Assembly: GCA_000431315.1 (NCBI GenBank)
Contig: HF989717.1
Location: 69,531-133,530, forward strand
Source: Brachyspira sp. CAG:484
GTDB taxonomy: Bacteria; Cyanobacteriota; Vampirovibrionia; Gastranaerophilales; Gastranaerophilaceae
Length of the DNA: 64,000 nucleotides
Reading direction: 5' to 3'
Below, in pieces: positions 30,612 to 39,938 of this stretch. Both the position numbers and the translations under genes were made by a program. Within the stretch, counting starts at the first letter, position 1; each line of letters opens with the position of its first letter. Below the pieces are notes generated by a model that saw only the letters and a program-made list of their open reading frames with translations, ran no database searches and was not told the origin of the DNA.

Positions 30612-31679
30612 TTATCTCACTTTGCTTTTAGGATCCAACACATCTCTTATTGTATCACCAATCAGGTTAAAAGCCAGCACCGCAACAAAAATTAAAAATC
30701 CGGGAGTAAGAAGCCATGGTCTATAGATAATATTTGTATATTCCTGAGCCTCTTTAAGCATATTTCCCCAGCTTGCATCAGGCTGCTGAATTCCAAGTCC
30801 AAGAAAGCTCAAACCGGATTCTGAAAGAATATATGAAGGAACAGATAATGTCATTGCCACAATAACAAAGCTTGCTGTCTGCGGGAGTATATGTTTTATT
30901 ATGATGCGCAGCCGCGATGCTCCAATTGATTTTGCAGCCTGAACAAATTCCTGATTCTTAATTGAAAGCACCATCCCTCTTACTACTCTTGCAAACCCTG
31001 CCCATCCTATTAATGCAAGAATTATTACAATTAGCATAAATCTTTGTATACTGGTCATACCGGATGGAAGTATTGATGCAAGGATTATCAAAAGATAGAA
31101 ACTTGGAATTGACATAACAGCTTCTGCAAACCTCATCATCAAAGTATCAACAATTCCGCCGAAATAGCCTGCAATACCACCGTATAAAAGTCCTATCGGG
31201 AACAAAACAAACAGGGCAAGAAATCCTATAGTCATAGAAATTCTTCCGCCGAAAAGCAGTCTTGAAAAAACATCACGCCCGTTAATATCTGTTCCCAGAA
31301 GAAATAATCTTCCGTCCGCATCTGTTGTAATCAGGTGCCGCTCCATTGGAATTATTCCTAAAAACTTGTAAGGCTGTCCTTTTGCAAAGAATTTCACATA
31401 ATGCTTTTGGCTTCGGTCAAAGTCGTATGTGATACGTAAATTTTCTTCGTCAAAATTTCTTATATAATTATAGGTGTAAGGTTTTGACAACTTTTTATTT
31501 TCATCAATTATAAAAATTTTGGAAGGAGGAACGTATGCCATTGTCCTGTCCGAAAAATCTTTTGTATATGGTGCAAGAAAGTCTGCAAAGAATAATGCAA
31601 GGTAAATAAGCCCCAGAAGAATAAGGGCAATTTTTGCAAATTTGTCTTTCATTAATTGTTTAAAAACTTCTTTAATCAT
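30612..31679 (-). CDS. Oligopeptide ABC transporter permease (OppC/DppC type)
   Basis: 355 residues. N-terminal membrane segment (IALILLGLIYLALFFADFLA) with periplasmic insert, then five helices and the EAA-like loop AAKSIGASRLRIIIKHILPQ. LGTDINGRDVFSRLLFGGRIS is the family hallmark, and SFLGLGIQQPDASWGNML is seen near the end. It overlaps the upstream permease by 4 bases. Confidence 0.93.
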   Translation of the reverse strand: MIKEVFKQLMKDKFAKIALILLGLIYLALFFADFLAPYTKDFSDRTMAYVPPSKIFIIDENKKLSKPYTYNYIRNFDEENLRITYDFDRSQKHYVKFFAKGQPYKFLGIIPMERHLITTDADGRLFLLGTDINGRDVFSRLLFGGRISMTIGFLALFVLFPIGLLYGGIAGYFGGIVDTLMMRFAEAVMSIPSFYLLIILASILPSGMTSIQRFMLIVIILALIGWAGFARVVRGMVLSIKNQEFVQAAKSIGASRLRIIIKHILPQTASFVIVAMTLSVPSYILSESGLSFLGLGIQQPDASWGNMLKEAQEYTNIIYRPWLLTPGFLIFVAVLAFNLIGDTIRDVLDPKSKVR

Positions 31680-32647
31680 GCTTTCACCCTAATCCTTGGA
31701 TCTGTAATAATAAGTAGAATATCCGCAATCAAATTACCAAGTATAAGCATAATTGCCCCCATCATTAAAGATGCCATTACAAGATTTATATCGGAACGCA
31801 AAACAGCTTCAAGAATTAACCTTCCAAGCCCCGGATACTGAAATACATATTCAGTAAGAGCAGCACCGCTCAACAGCCCTGCAAATTCAAAGCCCAGAAG
31901 CGTAATCATAGGATTTATAGCATTTCTGAGTGCATGCTTATAGATTACATCAAACTCACTCAAACCTTTGGCACGTGCAAATTTTACATAATCGCTGTCA
32001 AGGACATCAAGAAGGTTTGCCCTCATCTGTCTTTGCAGTCCTGCAAGAGAAATAGTAAACAATACTGTTACAGGCAGTATTAAATGACGGGTTATATCCC
32101 ATACCTGATGAGTAAAATTCATTTCTAAGAAGTTTGAGCTTGTAAGTCCGCCAATTGGAAACCATCCTGTTTTGACTGCAAAAATTAACAGAAGCACAGC
32201 AAAGAAAAATGACGGAATAGCCATTCCTACGCTGGTTAAGACAGTAAGAATTCTATCAAGAGGTGATTTCCACTTTAATGCTGCAAGGACACCAAGAGGT
32301 ATTCCGGCAAGCCAAGTTAAAAAGATTACAATTGTTGTAAGAAGAAGAGTATTAGGTATTCTTTCTTTTAATTTTGTGCTTACTCTTTCTCCGTTTGAAG
32401 TAATCCCTAAATCCCCTTTAAGAAAAGACTTTGCCCATTTACCATACTGAACAATTATAGGTTTATCAAGCCCCAGCCGTTTTGTTTCTTTTTCCAGTGT
32501 TTCCTGTGAAACAGAAGGGTTAAGCCTCAGTTCGGCAAGCGGATCAACAGGACTTAAACGTATTATAAAGAAGCTTATTACTGATACTATTACCAGTAAA
32601 GGAATTGATTGCAATATTCTTTTTAATATATATATTAGTATCTGCAT
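31676..32647 (-). CDS. Oligopeptide ABC transporter permease (OppB/DppB type)
   Basis: 323 residues. Starts with the family N-terminus YILKRILQSIPLLVIVSVIS, then FIIRLSPVDPLAEL, LGLDKPIIVQYGKWAKSFLKGDLG, FARAKGLSEFDVIYKHALRNA (EAA loop) and AALTEYVFQYPGLGRLI. Six helices. Placed between the binding protein and the second permease, as usual. Confidence 0.94.
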   Translation of the reverse strand: MQILIYILKRILQSIPLLVIVSVISFFIIRLSPVDPLAELRLNPSVSQETLEKETKRLGLDKPIIVQYGKWAKSFLKGDLGITSNGERVSTKLKERIPNTLLLTTIVIFLTWLAGIPLGVLAALKWKSPLDRILTVLTSVGMAIPSFFFAVLLLIFAVKTGWFPIGGLTSSNFLEMNFTHQVWDITRHLILPVTVLFTISLAGLQRQMRANLLDVLDSDYVKFARAKGLSEFDVIYKHALRNAINPMITLLGFEFAGLLSGAALTEYVFQYPGLGRLILEAVLRSDINLVMASLMMGAIMLILGNLIADILLIITDPRIRVKA

Positions 32648-32649
32648 AA

Positions 32650-34509
32650 CTAATCCTCATCGGGCTTTGCTGTGTCATTATCAATATAGATTTCTTCGAT
32701 ATTGTGTGTTATCCCGCCAAGAGAGGTAGGAAATATATTTTTAAATTTATTCCTCATCGCAGCAATTCTGATTGGTGAATAAATATACACAAAAGGTTTT
32801 TCATCATAAGCTATAGCCTGATATTCGTCGTAGAATTTTTTACGGGCTTCAAAATCTGTCGCCAGAGCACCTTTTATATAAAGATCATCAATTTGTTTTT
32901 CCCAAACATACCTGTCGTCTTTTGTGTAGTTTGCCGGACGCTGGTTAAACATATGAAGCGTTCCATTTGACATCCAGACATTTTTCCCGCCGTTTGGCTC
33001 AAGCGGCGACCCTGTAAGCCCCATTATTACCATATCCCAGTCAAGAGTATTCACAAGTTTGTTAACAAGTGAATTAAATTCAATCGGCTTGAAGTTAACT
33101 TTCATACCCAAATCTTCAAGGTCTTGTTTTACCATAACCCCTATGGCTTCACGCTCAGTGTTGCCGGCATTTGTATAAAGATCAAATTCAACGTGATTGC
33201 CGTATTTATCAAGGAGATGCCCTTTCTTATCCCAGCGGTAGCCGGATTTTTGCAGCATTTCTTTTGACTTGTTTAAATCTTTGTCGTAGGCTTTAAGATT
33301 TTTGTTCAGAAATATTGAGTTAAGGCTTTCTGCTGTATAAAGCGGTGCACCCAGTCCGTTTGCAATATTCAGCACCATATTTTTTCTATCTATTGCATAA
33401 TCCACAGCCTGCCGGAAATTTTTATCCTGAAACCATCGTTGTTTCTTTAGTTCTACATTATATTTACCGTCATCATTTTTACGATTATTGAGATTTACAC
33501 TAAGAAACATTGTGCCGGTATCCGGTCCAAGATTATAAACTGTGAAATCCGAATGCTTTTCCTGTTCCTTAAATCTTGCAACGTTCGCCCCTTGAAGCCC
33601 GATAGTGTCAAGTTCTCCGCCTTCAAATTTTAAAACTTCATTATTAATATCCCCGACTATCAAATAAACGAGTTTATCCAAATAAGGCAGCTTTTCATCC
33701 CTGGTATTTATAACGTAGTAATCGGGATTGCGTTCAAATACTACACGCTGAGCCGGAACGTATTCTTTTAATTTAAATGCACCTGAAGTGACAAAATTTT
33801 TAGGATTTGTATTTGTGGATAAGAATGTTTCAAAGTAGCTTTTGCCTTTTTTAACCGCAGGCATGAAAATATGCTTCGGAGCAATCGGGCTGGAGAGCAT
33901 CCTTATAAAAGGTGCAAACGGTTGAGGTGTCTTAAATTCAACCGTATAATCATCTATTTTTTTGACAGTAGGCAGTTTACCGTCGACAACAATAGAATCT
34001 CTGATTGAAGTATTTCCATAACCGTCAAAAATAATATTCTGCCAGGTAAAAACAACATCATCTGCGGTAATAGGTTTACCGTCCGACCATTTTATGCCTT
34101 TTCTGAGATGAATTATGTAATCATTGCCGTTTACGGAGAAGTCTTTGGCAAGCTTAGGTATGGGCTGACCTGTTACAGGATGGGTAGTAAGCAGGCCGTC
34201 GTACATAATTTCAGACATAAGAGAAGATATATTATCTTTTGAGTTAAACGGGTTAAAAGTTTTAGGTCCCTCTCCGATAGTTGATGCAACCAGCGTTCCT
34301 CCAAATTTGCCGACCGGCGCCTGTGTTTGGAGATAGTCAACTCCGTTAATTGTTACTGTTTTTGCATCATCAGGATAGTTAATGGTTTCTTCTGTTTTTT
34401 GCTGTTCGTTTTTGGGGCGCTGTACTTCCGGCGAGTCAATGTTTACACAGGACTTCAGCAAGAAGGCAATTATGATTAAACTTAAGATAACATAACCCGC
34501 TTTTTTCAT
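32650..34509 (-). CDS. Peptide ABC transporter substrate-binding lipoprotein (family 5)
   Basis: 619 residues. N-terminal signal with lipobox AFLLKSC, cysteine near residue 21. Family 5 hallmarks: KTFNPFNSKDNISSLMSEIM, YIIHLRKGIKWSDGKPITADDVVFTWQN, then FRQAVDYAIDRKNMVLNIAN and near the end YIYSPIRIAAMRNKFKN. It binds oligopeptides in the periplasm for the adjacent permeases. Somewhat longer than E. coli DppA because of loop insertions. Confidence 0.92.
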   Translation of the reverse strand: MKKAGYVILSLIIIAFLLKSCVNIDSPEVQRPKNEQQKTEETINYPDDAKTVTINGVDYLQTQAPVGKFGGTLVASTIGEGPKTFNPFNSKDNISSLMSEIMYDGLLTTHPVTGQPIPKLAKDFSVNGNDYIIHLRKGIKWSDGKPITADDVVFTWQNIIFDGYGNTSIRDSIVVDGKLPTVKKIDDYTVEFKTPQPFAPFIRMLSSPIAPKHIFMPAVKKGKSYFETFLSTNTNPKNFVTSGAFKLKEYVPAQRVVFERNPDYYVINTRDEKLPYLDKLVYLIVGDINNEVLKFEGGELDTIGLQGANVARFKEQEKHSDFTVYNLGPDTGTMFLSVNLNNRKNDDGKYNVELKKQRWFQDKNFRQAVDYAIDRKNMVLNIANGLGAPLYTAESLNSIFLNKNLKAYDKDLNKSKEMLQKSGYRWDKKGHLLDKYGNHVEFDLYTNAGNTEREAIGVMVKQDLEDLGMKVNFKPIEFNSLVNKLVNTLDWDMVIMGLTGSPLEPNGGKNVWMSNGTLHMFNQRPANYTKDDRYVWEKQIDDLYIKGALATDFEARKKFYDEYQAIAYDEKPFVYIYSPIRIAAMRNKFKNIFPTSLGGITHNIEEIYIDNDTAKPDED

Positions 34510-34623
34510 AAGTTAAGTTTACCATAAAAAATCACTTTGTTTATAGCCGGTGTGGATAAAATGATTAAAAAAAAAATAATTTGTTGCAGTTCATTTCTAT
34601 TGAACATGGGTATTGTTCAAAGC

Positions 34624-35379
34624 TTATTTGCAGCTGTGTTTTCCATCCCAGCTTAAATCGCTGCAATGAAGGTAATCCATATTTTCGTTATACAAAACCC
34701 AGGCAGTGCAGCTTCTTCCTTGAGCATTAGAAACAATACCATTTTTATTTGTTATATCACAGTAATCTTCAAATGACCTGAGGGCGTGATTTTGATGACC
34801 GTAAGGCATTATGCCTTTAGGCGAAATATAAAAGTTAAATTCGCTTACGCCCAGTTGAGCATCTTTTTCAGGCAAAAATACAAAAATATCTCCGCATTCT
34901 ACAGCTTCATTTTTACAACCCTCATTCATCCAGCCAAAACTAATCATTGTTCCGTCTGCAAGATATAACGTGGAATTATTACTGCCAATTGTAGAACTTC
35001 CGTCGGTACTGTAATTTCTTCCATCCAGTGAAGTATATTTTCTAAATGTGTGCTTTTTGTTACTGGTATTTTTTATGTATTTAGCAAAAATTTCTCTGAC
35101 AATAGCTGATGAATTTGAATAATCGTAAACAGGATTGCCTTCCTCATCTGTTTCACCGGTATCTGTTGTTGAAATTCCCCAGTTTTCGGGACTGCCATAT
35201 TCATTTTTAGCAAGATTAAATGCCTGTGAAAGTACTGAGTAAACTTTTTTGACCTGTGTTACACGCTGTTTTTCCTTATATTTACCGACAAGTGCCGGTA
35301 TTGTCAGCGCTGAAACTACTCCTATAATTCCCAGAGTAATTAAAACTTCAGCCAGAGTAAATCCTGTATATTTTTTCAT
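34624..35379 (-). CDS. Prepilin-like protein, divergent from XRE regulator
   Basis: 251 residues. Short basic leader MKKYTG then FTLAEVLITLGIIGVVSALT, Glu at +5. No poly-G tract. The globular part contains RKYTSLDGRNYSTDGSST, ADGTMISFGWMNEGC and a Cys-containing tail (CAWVLYNENMDYLHCSDLSW region). It ends WDGKHSCK. Diverges from the XRE gene at 35558. Confidence 0.85.
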   Translation of the reverse strand: MKKYTGFTLAEVLITLGIIGVVSALTIPALVGKYKEKQRVTQVKKVYSVLSQAFNLAKNEYGSPENWGISTTDTGETDEEGNPVYDYSNSSAIVREIFAKYIKNTSNKKHTFRKYTSLDGRNYSTDGSSTIGSNNSTLYLADGTMISFGWMNEGCKNEAVECGDIFVFLPEKDAQLGVSEFNFYISPKGIMPYGHQNHALRSFEDYCDITNKNGIVSNAQGRSCTAWVLYNENMDYLHCSDLSWDGKHSCK

Positions 35380-35557
35380 ATAAACCCTTTCTAATATTAC
35401 CTTTTATATACAAAGTATAAATTATATTTCGTATTTTGTCAATATAATATTATCTTATTGTTCCTGTAAAGATTACAAAATTAAATTTAATATTCTATTA
35501 AGTAAGCGTGCTGAACCGGTGCATATAAAAGAACCGCAGCACAAGATTAGAGGTATT

Positions 35558-35869
35558 ATGAGTTTAAAAAAATCTTTTGCTCAAAATTTAAAACAACTGA
35601 GAAAGCGAAAAGGTTTGACGCAGGAAGAACTTGCCGAACTTGTTGAAGTTGCGCCAAGACATATTTCATTTATAGAAACAGCCAGAAGTTTTCCGTCCTG
35701 TGATTTGCTTGAAAGAATTAGCAAAGTCCTGAATATTGAATATGCAGAACTATTTAACTTTGAAGAAGAAATCTCCCGTACAGATTTGATAAAACGTATA
35801 ACTCTCTCTCTTGAAAGGTTTGATGACGAAAAGTTAAAGTATATTTATAAAATGACAAATGAACTTTAA
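35558..35869 (+). CDS. XRE-family HTH regulator, divergent from prepilin gene
   Basis: 103 residues from the ATG at 35558 (AGAGG upstream). One HTH_3 domain: SFAQNLKQLRKRKGLTQEEL, AELVEVAPRHISFIETARSF, CDLLERISKVLNIEYAELFN, then a short acidic-helical extension (ERFDDEKLKYIYKM) that may dimerise. Same divergent arrangement with a prepilin gene as at 20368 and 51008. Confidence 0.8.
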   Translation: MSLKKSFAQNLKQLRKRKGLTQEELAELVEVAPRHISFIETARSFPSCDLLERISKVLNIEYAELFNFEEEISRTDLIKRITLSLERFDDEKLKYIYKMTNEL

Positions 35870-35979
35870 AAATTTTTATTAATAATTGTATTTCTGTTTC
35901 CATCTGCATTTTACATTGAATAACTTTTGTTATAAAATAAAGTCACGAGTATAATAAATATTAAGAGGGAATTAAAGAA

Positions 35980-38460
35980 ATGCAAGTATCAATCAACTGG
36001 TTAAACGAATTCGTAGACTTATCAAACGTGGAAGATAAACAAATAGCCCATGAGCTTACTATGAGCGGGCTTGAAGTTGAAGCAATCGAAGAAGTTAAAC
36101 CTCGATTTACCAATATAAAAACAGTTAAAATCGAAAAGATTGATAATCATCCGAACTCAGACCGCCTTCATCTTGTTACTGTAAACACAGGTTCCGGCGT
36201 AAAGACTGTTGTATGCGGCGCGCAGAATATCAAAGAAGGTCAAATCGTTCCGTATGCTTCTGTAGGAAGCCAGGTTCTTGACAGAAAAACCGGTGAAATG
36301 TTTACACTTACACCTGCTGTCATCCGCGGTGTGGAATCTCAGGGGATGCTTTGTTCTGCTGATGAACTAGGTGTTGCAGAACGCGGCTATCAGGAAGAGG
36401 ACGGTATTTTAATCTTAAACAGAATATTCCCTGATGTTAAAATTGGTGAAAATGTAGAGGATGTTTTAGGTTTTGAGAAAGATACAATTATTGATGTTGC
36501 ACCTACTGCAAACAGAGGCGACCAGATGTCTGTAATAGGTGTAGCAAGAGAATTAAGCTCACTTTTTAATACACCTTTGAAATTCTCTCCTCTTGAAGCT
36601 GCAAGAGATTTTTCCACAGATAAATTTAAAGTTGAAATCATCGATAAGGATGTTTGTAAATATTATTCTGTGGGGATTTTGAAAGATATAAAAATCAAGC
36701 CGTCACCGGACTGGATGCAGAAAAGACTTCTTGCATCCGGTATTCGTGCAATTAATAATGTAGTTGATATTACAAATTATGTTTTACTTGAATACGGTAC
36801 TCCGCTTCACGCGTTTGACCTTGATAAGCTTGACGGCTATCTTTGCGTAAGAAGGGCAAAAGAAGGCGAAAGCCTGGTTACTCTGGACGGAGTTGAACGT
36901 CAACTGACAAATGACAGTGTTTTGATTGCAACAAAAGATAAAGGGGTTTGTCTTGGCGGAGTATTTGGCGGTGAAAATTCAGAGATTGATGACAATACAA
37001 CTTCAATTGCACTGGAAGCTGCATACTTTACACCTGAAAGCAACAGAAAGTCTTCAAGAAGTGTAGGATACAGAAGTGAAGCCTGTGCAAGATTTGAACG
37101 CGGAATTGATATAGAAGCAGTTAAACCTGCACTTCTTCGTGCAATGCAGCTTCTGGTTGAACTCGCAGATGCCAGGGTTGAAGGAATTGTTGAGGACGGC
37201 AATAATAAGCTTGAGCCGCTTGAAATTACACTAAGATATGCCCAGATAAAAAGGATTTTAGGTTGTGAGATTGCGCCGGAAAAATGTGATTCAATTCTTG
37301 AAAATCTCGGATTTAAAAAGCTTGGCGGAAATATTGCAGCAGCTAAGTTTCTGGTCCCGTCTTTCAGGGCTTATGATGTAACAAGAGAAATTGATTTGAT
37401 AGAAGAGATTGCTCGTATTAATGGTTATGACAAAGTAGCGCCTACATTACCGAGTAAAATGCAGACTCCGGTTATAACTCTTGAAGAACGTGTTATCAAA
37501 AAAGTTCACGAGCTAATGCTCTCAGCCGGTTTGAATGAAATAGTTACTTCTTCATTAATCGGAAAATCTCTTCTTGATAAATTTATGATACCTTATGATG
37601 ACGCAAAAGCTGTTAAGGTTCTCAAACCTGTAAGCGAGGAGAGCACAATGCTCAGACAAACCCTTGCCGCAAACCTTCTTAACTGTATGAAGTCCAACTA
37701 TGACAACGGTCAGAAAACTTTCTGGGCTTATGAAATAGGAAAAACTTATACAATTGAAAATGTTTCAGATGAAAAGAATACCGGAGTTAAAGAAACCAGA
37801 GTTCTTGCCGGAATTTTAACAGGTGAGGTTGAAAATTCAAAATGGCAGGTTAAAACAGCGTCTGATTTCTTTACAGTGAAGGGTATTGTTGAGAGCCTGT
37901 TTAATGAATTAGGCGTTGAAAAAAGGATAAAACTTGTTTCTCTGGATAAATCTCCTCTTGCCAAAACACATGCAATTCTGCATCCATACAGAAGTGCAGC
38001 AATTAATGTTCTTGGCAAAAATATGACAACAATCGGTTACTTCGGACAGCTTCATCCTATTTTAAAAGATAAAATGAAACTAAATCAGGAAGCATTTATA
38101 TTTAAGATTGACCTTGATGCAGTAATTTCAATAATAAAAGAAACCGTTCCCAGATTTAAACATCTTCCGCAATTCCCTGAAGTAAAGCGTGATTTGGCGT
38201 TTGTGATTAATCAGGATGTTACATACGATGATATTCAGCGTGTAATAAAAGGCGGAGTTCAGCAGAATATATTTAAAGGCTGTGAAGTTTTTGATGTTTA
38301 TCAGGGCGACAATATCGAAAAAGGTTATAAGAGCCTTGCGTTCAGGATTTATATGCAGGACGAAAAGGCAACCCTTACTGATGATGTTATTGAACGCCAG
38401 ATGCAGTCTGTCAGAGAAAAACTTCAAAAAACTTATGCCGATATAACATTCAGGGAGTAA
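35980..38460 (+). CDS. pheT: Phenylalanyl-tRNA synthetase beta subunit
   Basis: 826 residues. The tRNA-binding EMAP-like domain (HPNSDRLHLVTVNTGSGVKT, GAQNIKEGQIVPYA), B3/B4 editing domain (RAINNVVDITNYVLLEYGTPLHAFDLDKL, RRAKEGESLVTLDGVER, ARFERGIDIEAVKPAL), B5 domain and the C-terminal anticodon-binding domain (HLPQFPEVKRDLAFVINQDV) are all present. pheS is not adjacent. Start with GAGGGAAT upstream. Confidence 0.96.
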   Translation: MQVSINWLNEFVDLSNVEDKQIAHELTMSGLEVEAIEEVKPRFTNIKTVKIEKIDNHPNSDRLHLVTVNTGSGVKTVVCGAQNIKEGQIVPYASVGSQVLDRKTGEMFTLTPAVIRGVESQGMLCSADELGVAERGYQEEDGILILNRIFPDVKIGENVEDVLGFEKDTIIDVAPTANRGDQMSVIGVARELSSLFNTPLKFSPLEAARDFSTDKFKVEIIDKDVCKYYSVGILKDIKIKPSPDWMQKRLLASGIRAINNVVDITNYVLLEYGTPLHAFDLDKLDGYLCVRRAKEGESLVTLDGVERQLTNDSVLIATKDKGVCLGGVFGGENSEIDDNTTSIALEAAYFTPESNRKSSRSVGYRSEACARFERGIDIEAVKPALLRAMQLLVELADARVEGIVEDGNNKLEPLEITLRYAQIKRILGCEIAPEKCDSILENLGFKKLGGNIAAAKFLVPSFRAYDVTREIDLIEEIARINGYDKVAPTLPSKMQTPVITLEERVIKKVHELMLSAGLNEIVTSSLIGKSLLDKFMIPYDDAKAVKVLKPVSEESTMLRQTLAANLLNCMKSNYDNGQKTFWAYEIGKTYTIENVSDEKNTGVKETRVLAGILTGEVENSKWQVKTASDFFTVKGIVESLFNELGVEKRIKLVSLDKSPLAKTHAILHPYRSAAINVLGKNMTTIGYFGQLHPILKDKMKLNQEAFIFKIDLDAVISIIKETVPRFKHLPQFPEVKRDLAFVINQDVTYDDIQRVIKGGVQQNIFKGCEVFDVYQGDNIEKGYKSLAFRIYMQDEKATLTDDVIERQMQSVREKLQKTYADITFRE

Positions 38461-38465
38461 TAATT

Positions 38466-39110
38466 ATGAAAAAAATAATAATATCATTATTGTTATTTTT
38501 TGCCCTTGCTTTAAATTGCGCGGCGGTTGATGTTATGCCGTCTTATGTAAGCCTTTCCAACACAAACACCCTGGGCGTGTATCAGGTTGGTAATACTATT
38601 GTGCTGCGCTCTGAGCCTGATGATAACGCTCCTATAACTAAAGTTATCAAATGGGATGACAGTAAGATTGAACCGGCTGAGCTGAAGTTTTCCGAAGTTT
38701 TTGTTGTTCTGATAAAATCGAAAGGTCTTGCCTTGATGGCAGTTACAGATGAAAATGAAGAGTGGGTTGAACTTCTGTATAACAACGAAACCGGAGAACG
38801 CGGCTGGATGAAAAAGGATGACCCGTTAAAATTTTCAACCTGGTATAACTTTTACAGTATGTACGGGCGAAAGTATGGGCTGTATATTTTGACAGGTTCG
38901 CCAAAAACAGCAAGGGAAATGCGCGGTTCAACCGATGATAATTCAAAGGTTATAGCAAATATAAATACTCCTGTAAAAATAAATTTGAACGTAATCCGCG
39001 GCAACTGGATGCTTTTGAGTGTAATGGATATGGATGGTGTTCCGAAAACAGGCTACGTCCGCTGGAGAAGCGATGACGGGGTTAAATACCTTTTTCCGGC
39101 AATAAAATAA
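38466..39110 (+). CDS. Secreted SH3-like protein
   Basis: 214 residues. Signal peptide MKKIIISLLLFFALALNCAA, cleavage near AVDV. Two bacterial SH3-type stretches: TIVLRSEPDDNAPITKVIKW followed by WVELLYNNETGERGWMKK, and REMRGSTDDNSKVIANINTP followed by WMLLSVMDMDGVPKTGYVRW. It probably binds peptidoglycan or envelope components in the periplasm. It lies 5 bases after pheT and likely shares its transcript. Confidence 0.75.
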   Translation: MKKIIISLLLFFALALNCAAVDVMPSYVSLSNTNTLGVYQVGNTIVLRSEPDDNAPITKVIKWDDSKIEPAELKFSEVFVVLIKSKGLALMAVTDENEEWVELLYNNETGERGWMKKDDPLKFSTWYNFYSMYGRKYGLYILTGSPKTAREMRGSTDDNSKVIANINTPVKINLNVIRGNWMLLSVMDMDGVPKTGYVRWRSDDGVKYLFPAIK

Positions 39111-39119
39111 TGTGCTTCA

Positions 39120-39300
39120 TAGAGGCAAATGTGATATAATCTTGTAACCTGTAACTCCATACGCAAGACAACTGTAATCTGCTCAATCCAAAGCAAGTGA
39201 ACTCGCTTACGCTCAGACAGCACTTGCATTTGTTATTATTTCGCAGAACATTGTCTGCTCATTACGTTGAGGTTACAAGATTATATCACATTTGCCTCTA
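39120..39300. mobile_element. MITE-like element with perfect 31-bp terminal inverted repeats
   Basis: 39120-39150 and 39270-39300 are perfect reverse complements (outer ends TAGAGGCAAATGTGATATAA...). The 119-bp interior has no gene, but contains GCAAGTG/CACTTGC and other short dyads. Total 181 bp, between the SH3 gene and rplI. The perfect arms suggest recent mobility or strong selection for a hairpin. No target duplication is evident. Confidence 0.75.
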
Positions 39301-39417
39301 GACTATAGAAATAAAGGTTTATTAATGTAACGTTTGTTAAAAACCTCTCGACAAAGCTTTTTGTTTGTTGTAACATTTGCTTACATGCAGAAATATAAAT
39401 ACTAAAGGAGAATTACT

Positions 39418-39912
39418 ATGCAGGTTATATTAAAAAAAGATGTTCAAAACCTCGGCGAAGCCGGTGATATGGTTAATGTAAAAGACGGTTATGCCAGAAA
39501 CTTTCTTTTACCTCAAAACTTTGCAGAAATTGCAACTGAAGGCGCTGTTAAAAACCGCGAACAAAATTTAGCAAGAATTAAAGCTAAACAAGAAAAACTT
39601 CACAAAGAAGCTCTTGAAGTTGCTGAAAAAATTGAAAACTTTGCAGAATTGAAGTTAAGCGCTAAAGCAGGTGAATCAGGTAAACTGTTTGGTACTATCA
39701 CTACTAAAAAGTTAACTGAAGAATTACAGGCTCAAGCTGGTATTGAAGTTGACAGAAAGAACGTTTCTTTAAACGCTCCTATCAATAAAGTCGGCGAATA
39801 CACTATGCTTATCAAATTAACTTCTAAAGTTAAAACAGAACTCAAAGTTACAGTTACAGCATCTGAAATCTTAAAAGAAGCTGTTGAAGAAGAAGTTTCT
39901 GAAGAAGCATAG
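39418..39912 (+). CDS. rplI: Ribosomal protein L9
   Basis: 164 residues. N-terminal domain MQVILKKDVQNLGEAGDMVN, VKDGYARNFLLPQNFAEIAT, the long connecting helix, and C-terminal domain with GKLFGTITTKKLTEELQAQ. Ends in an acidic extension (EEEVSEEA) beyond the usual length. RBS AAAGGAG. Confidence 0.95.
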   Translation: MQVILKKDVQNLGEAGDMVNVKDGYARNFLLPQNFAEIATEGAVKNREQNLARIKAKQEKLHKEALEVAEKIENFAELKLSAKAGESGKLFGTITTKKLTEELQAQAGIEVDRKNVSLNAPINKVGEYTMLIKLTSKVKTELKVTVTASEILKEAVEEEVSEEA

Positions 39913-39938
39913 TTTGTGAGTTGTAATTTGGAGGTTTG

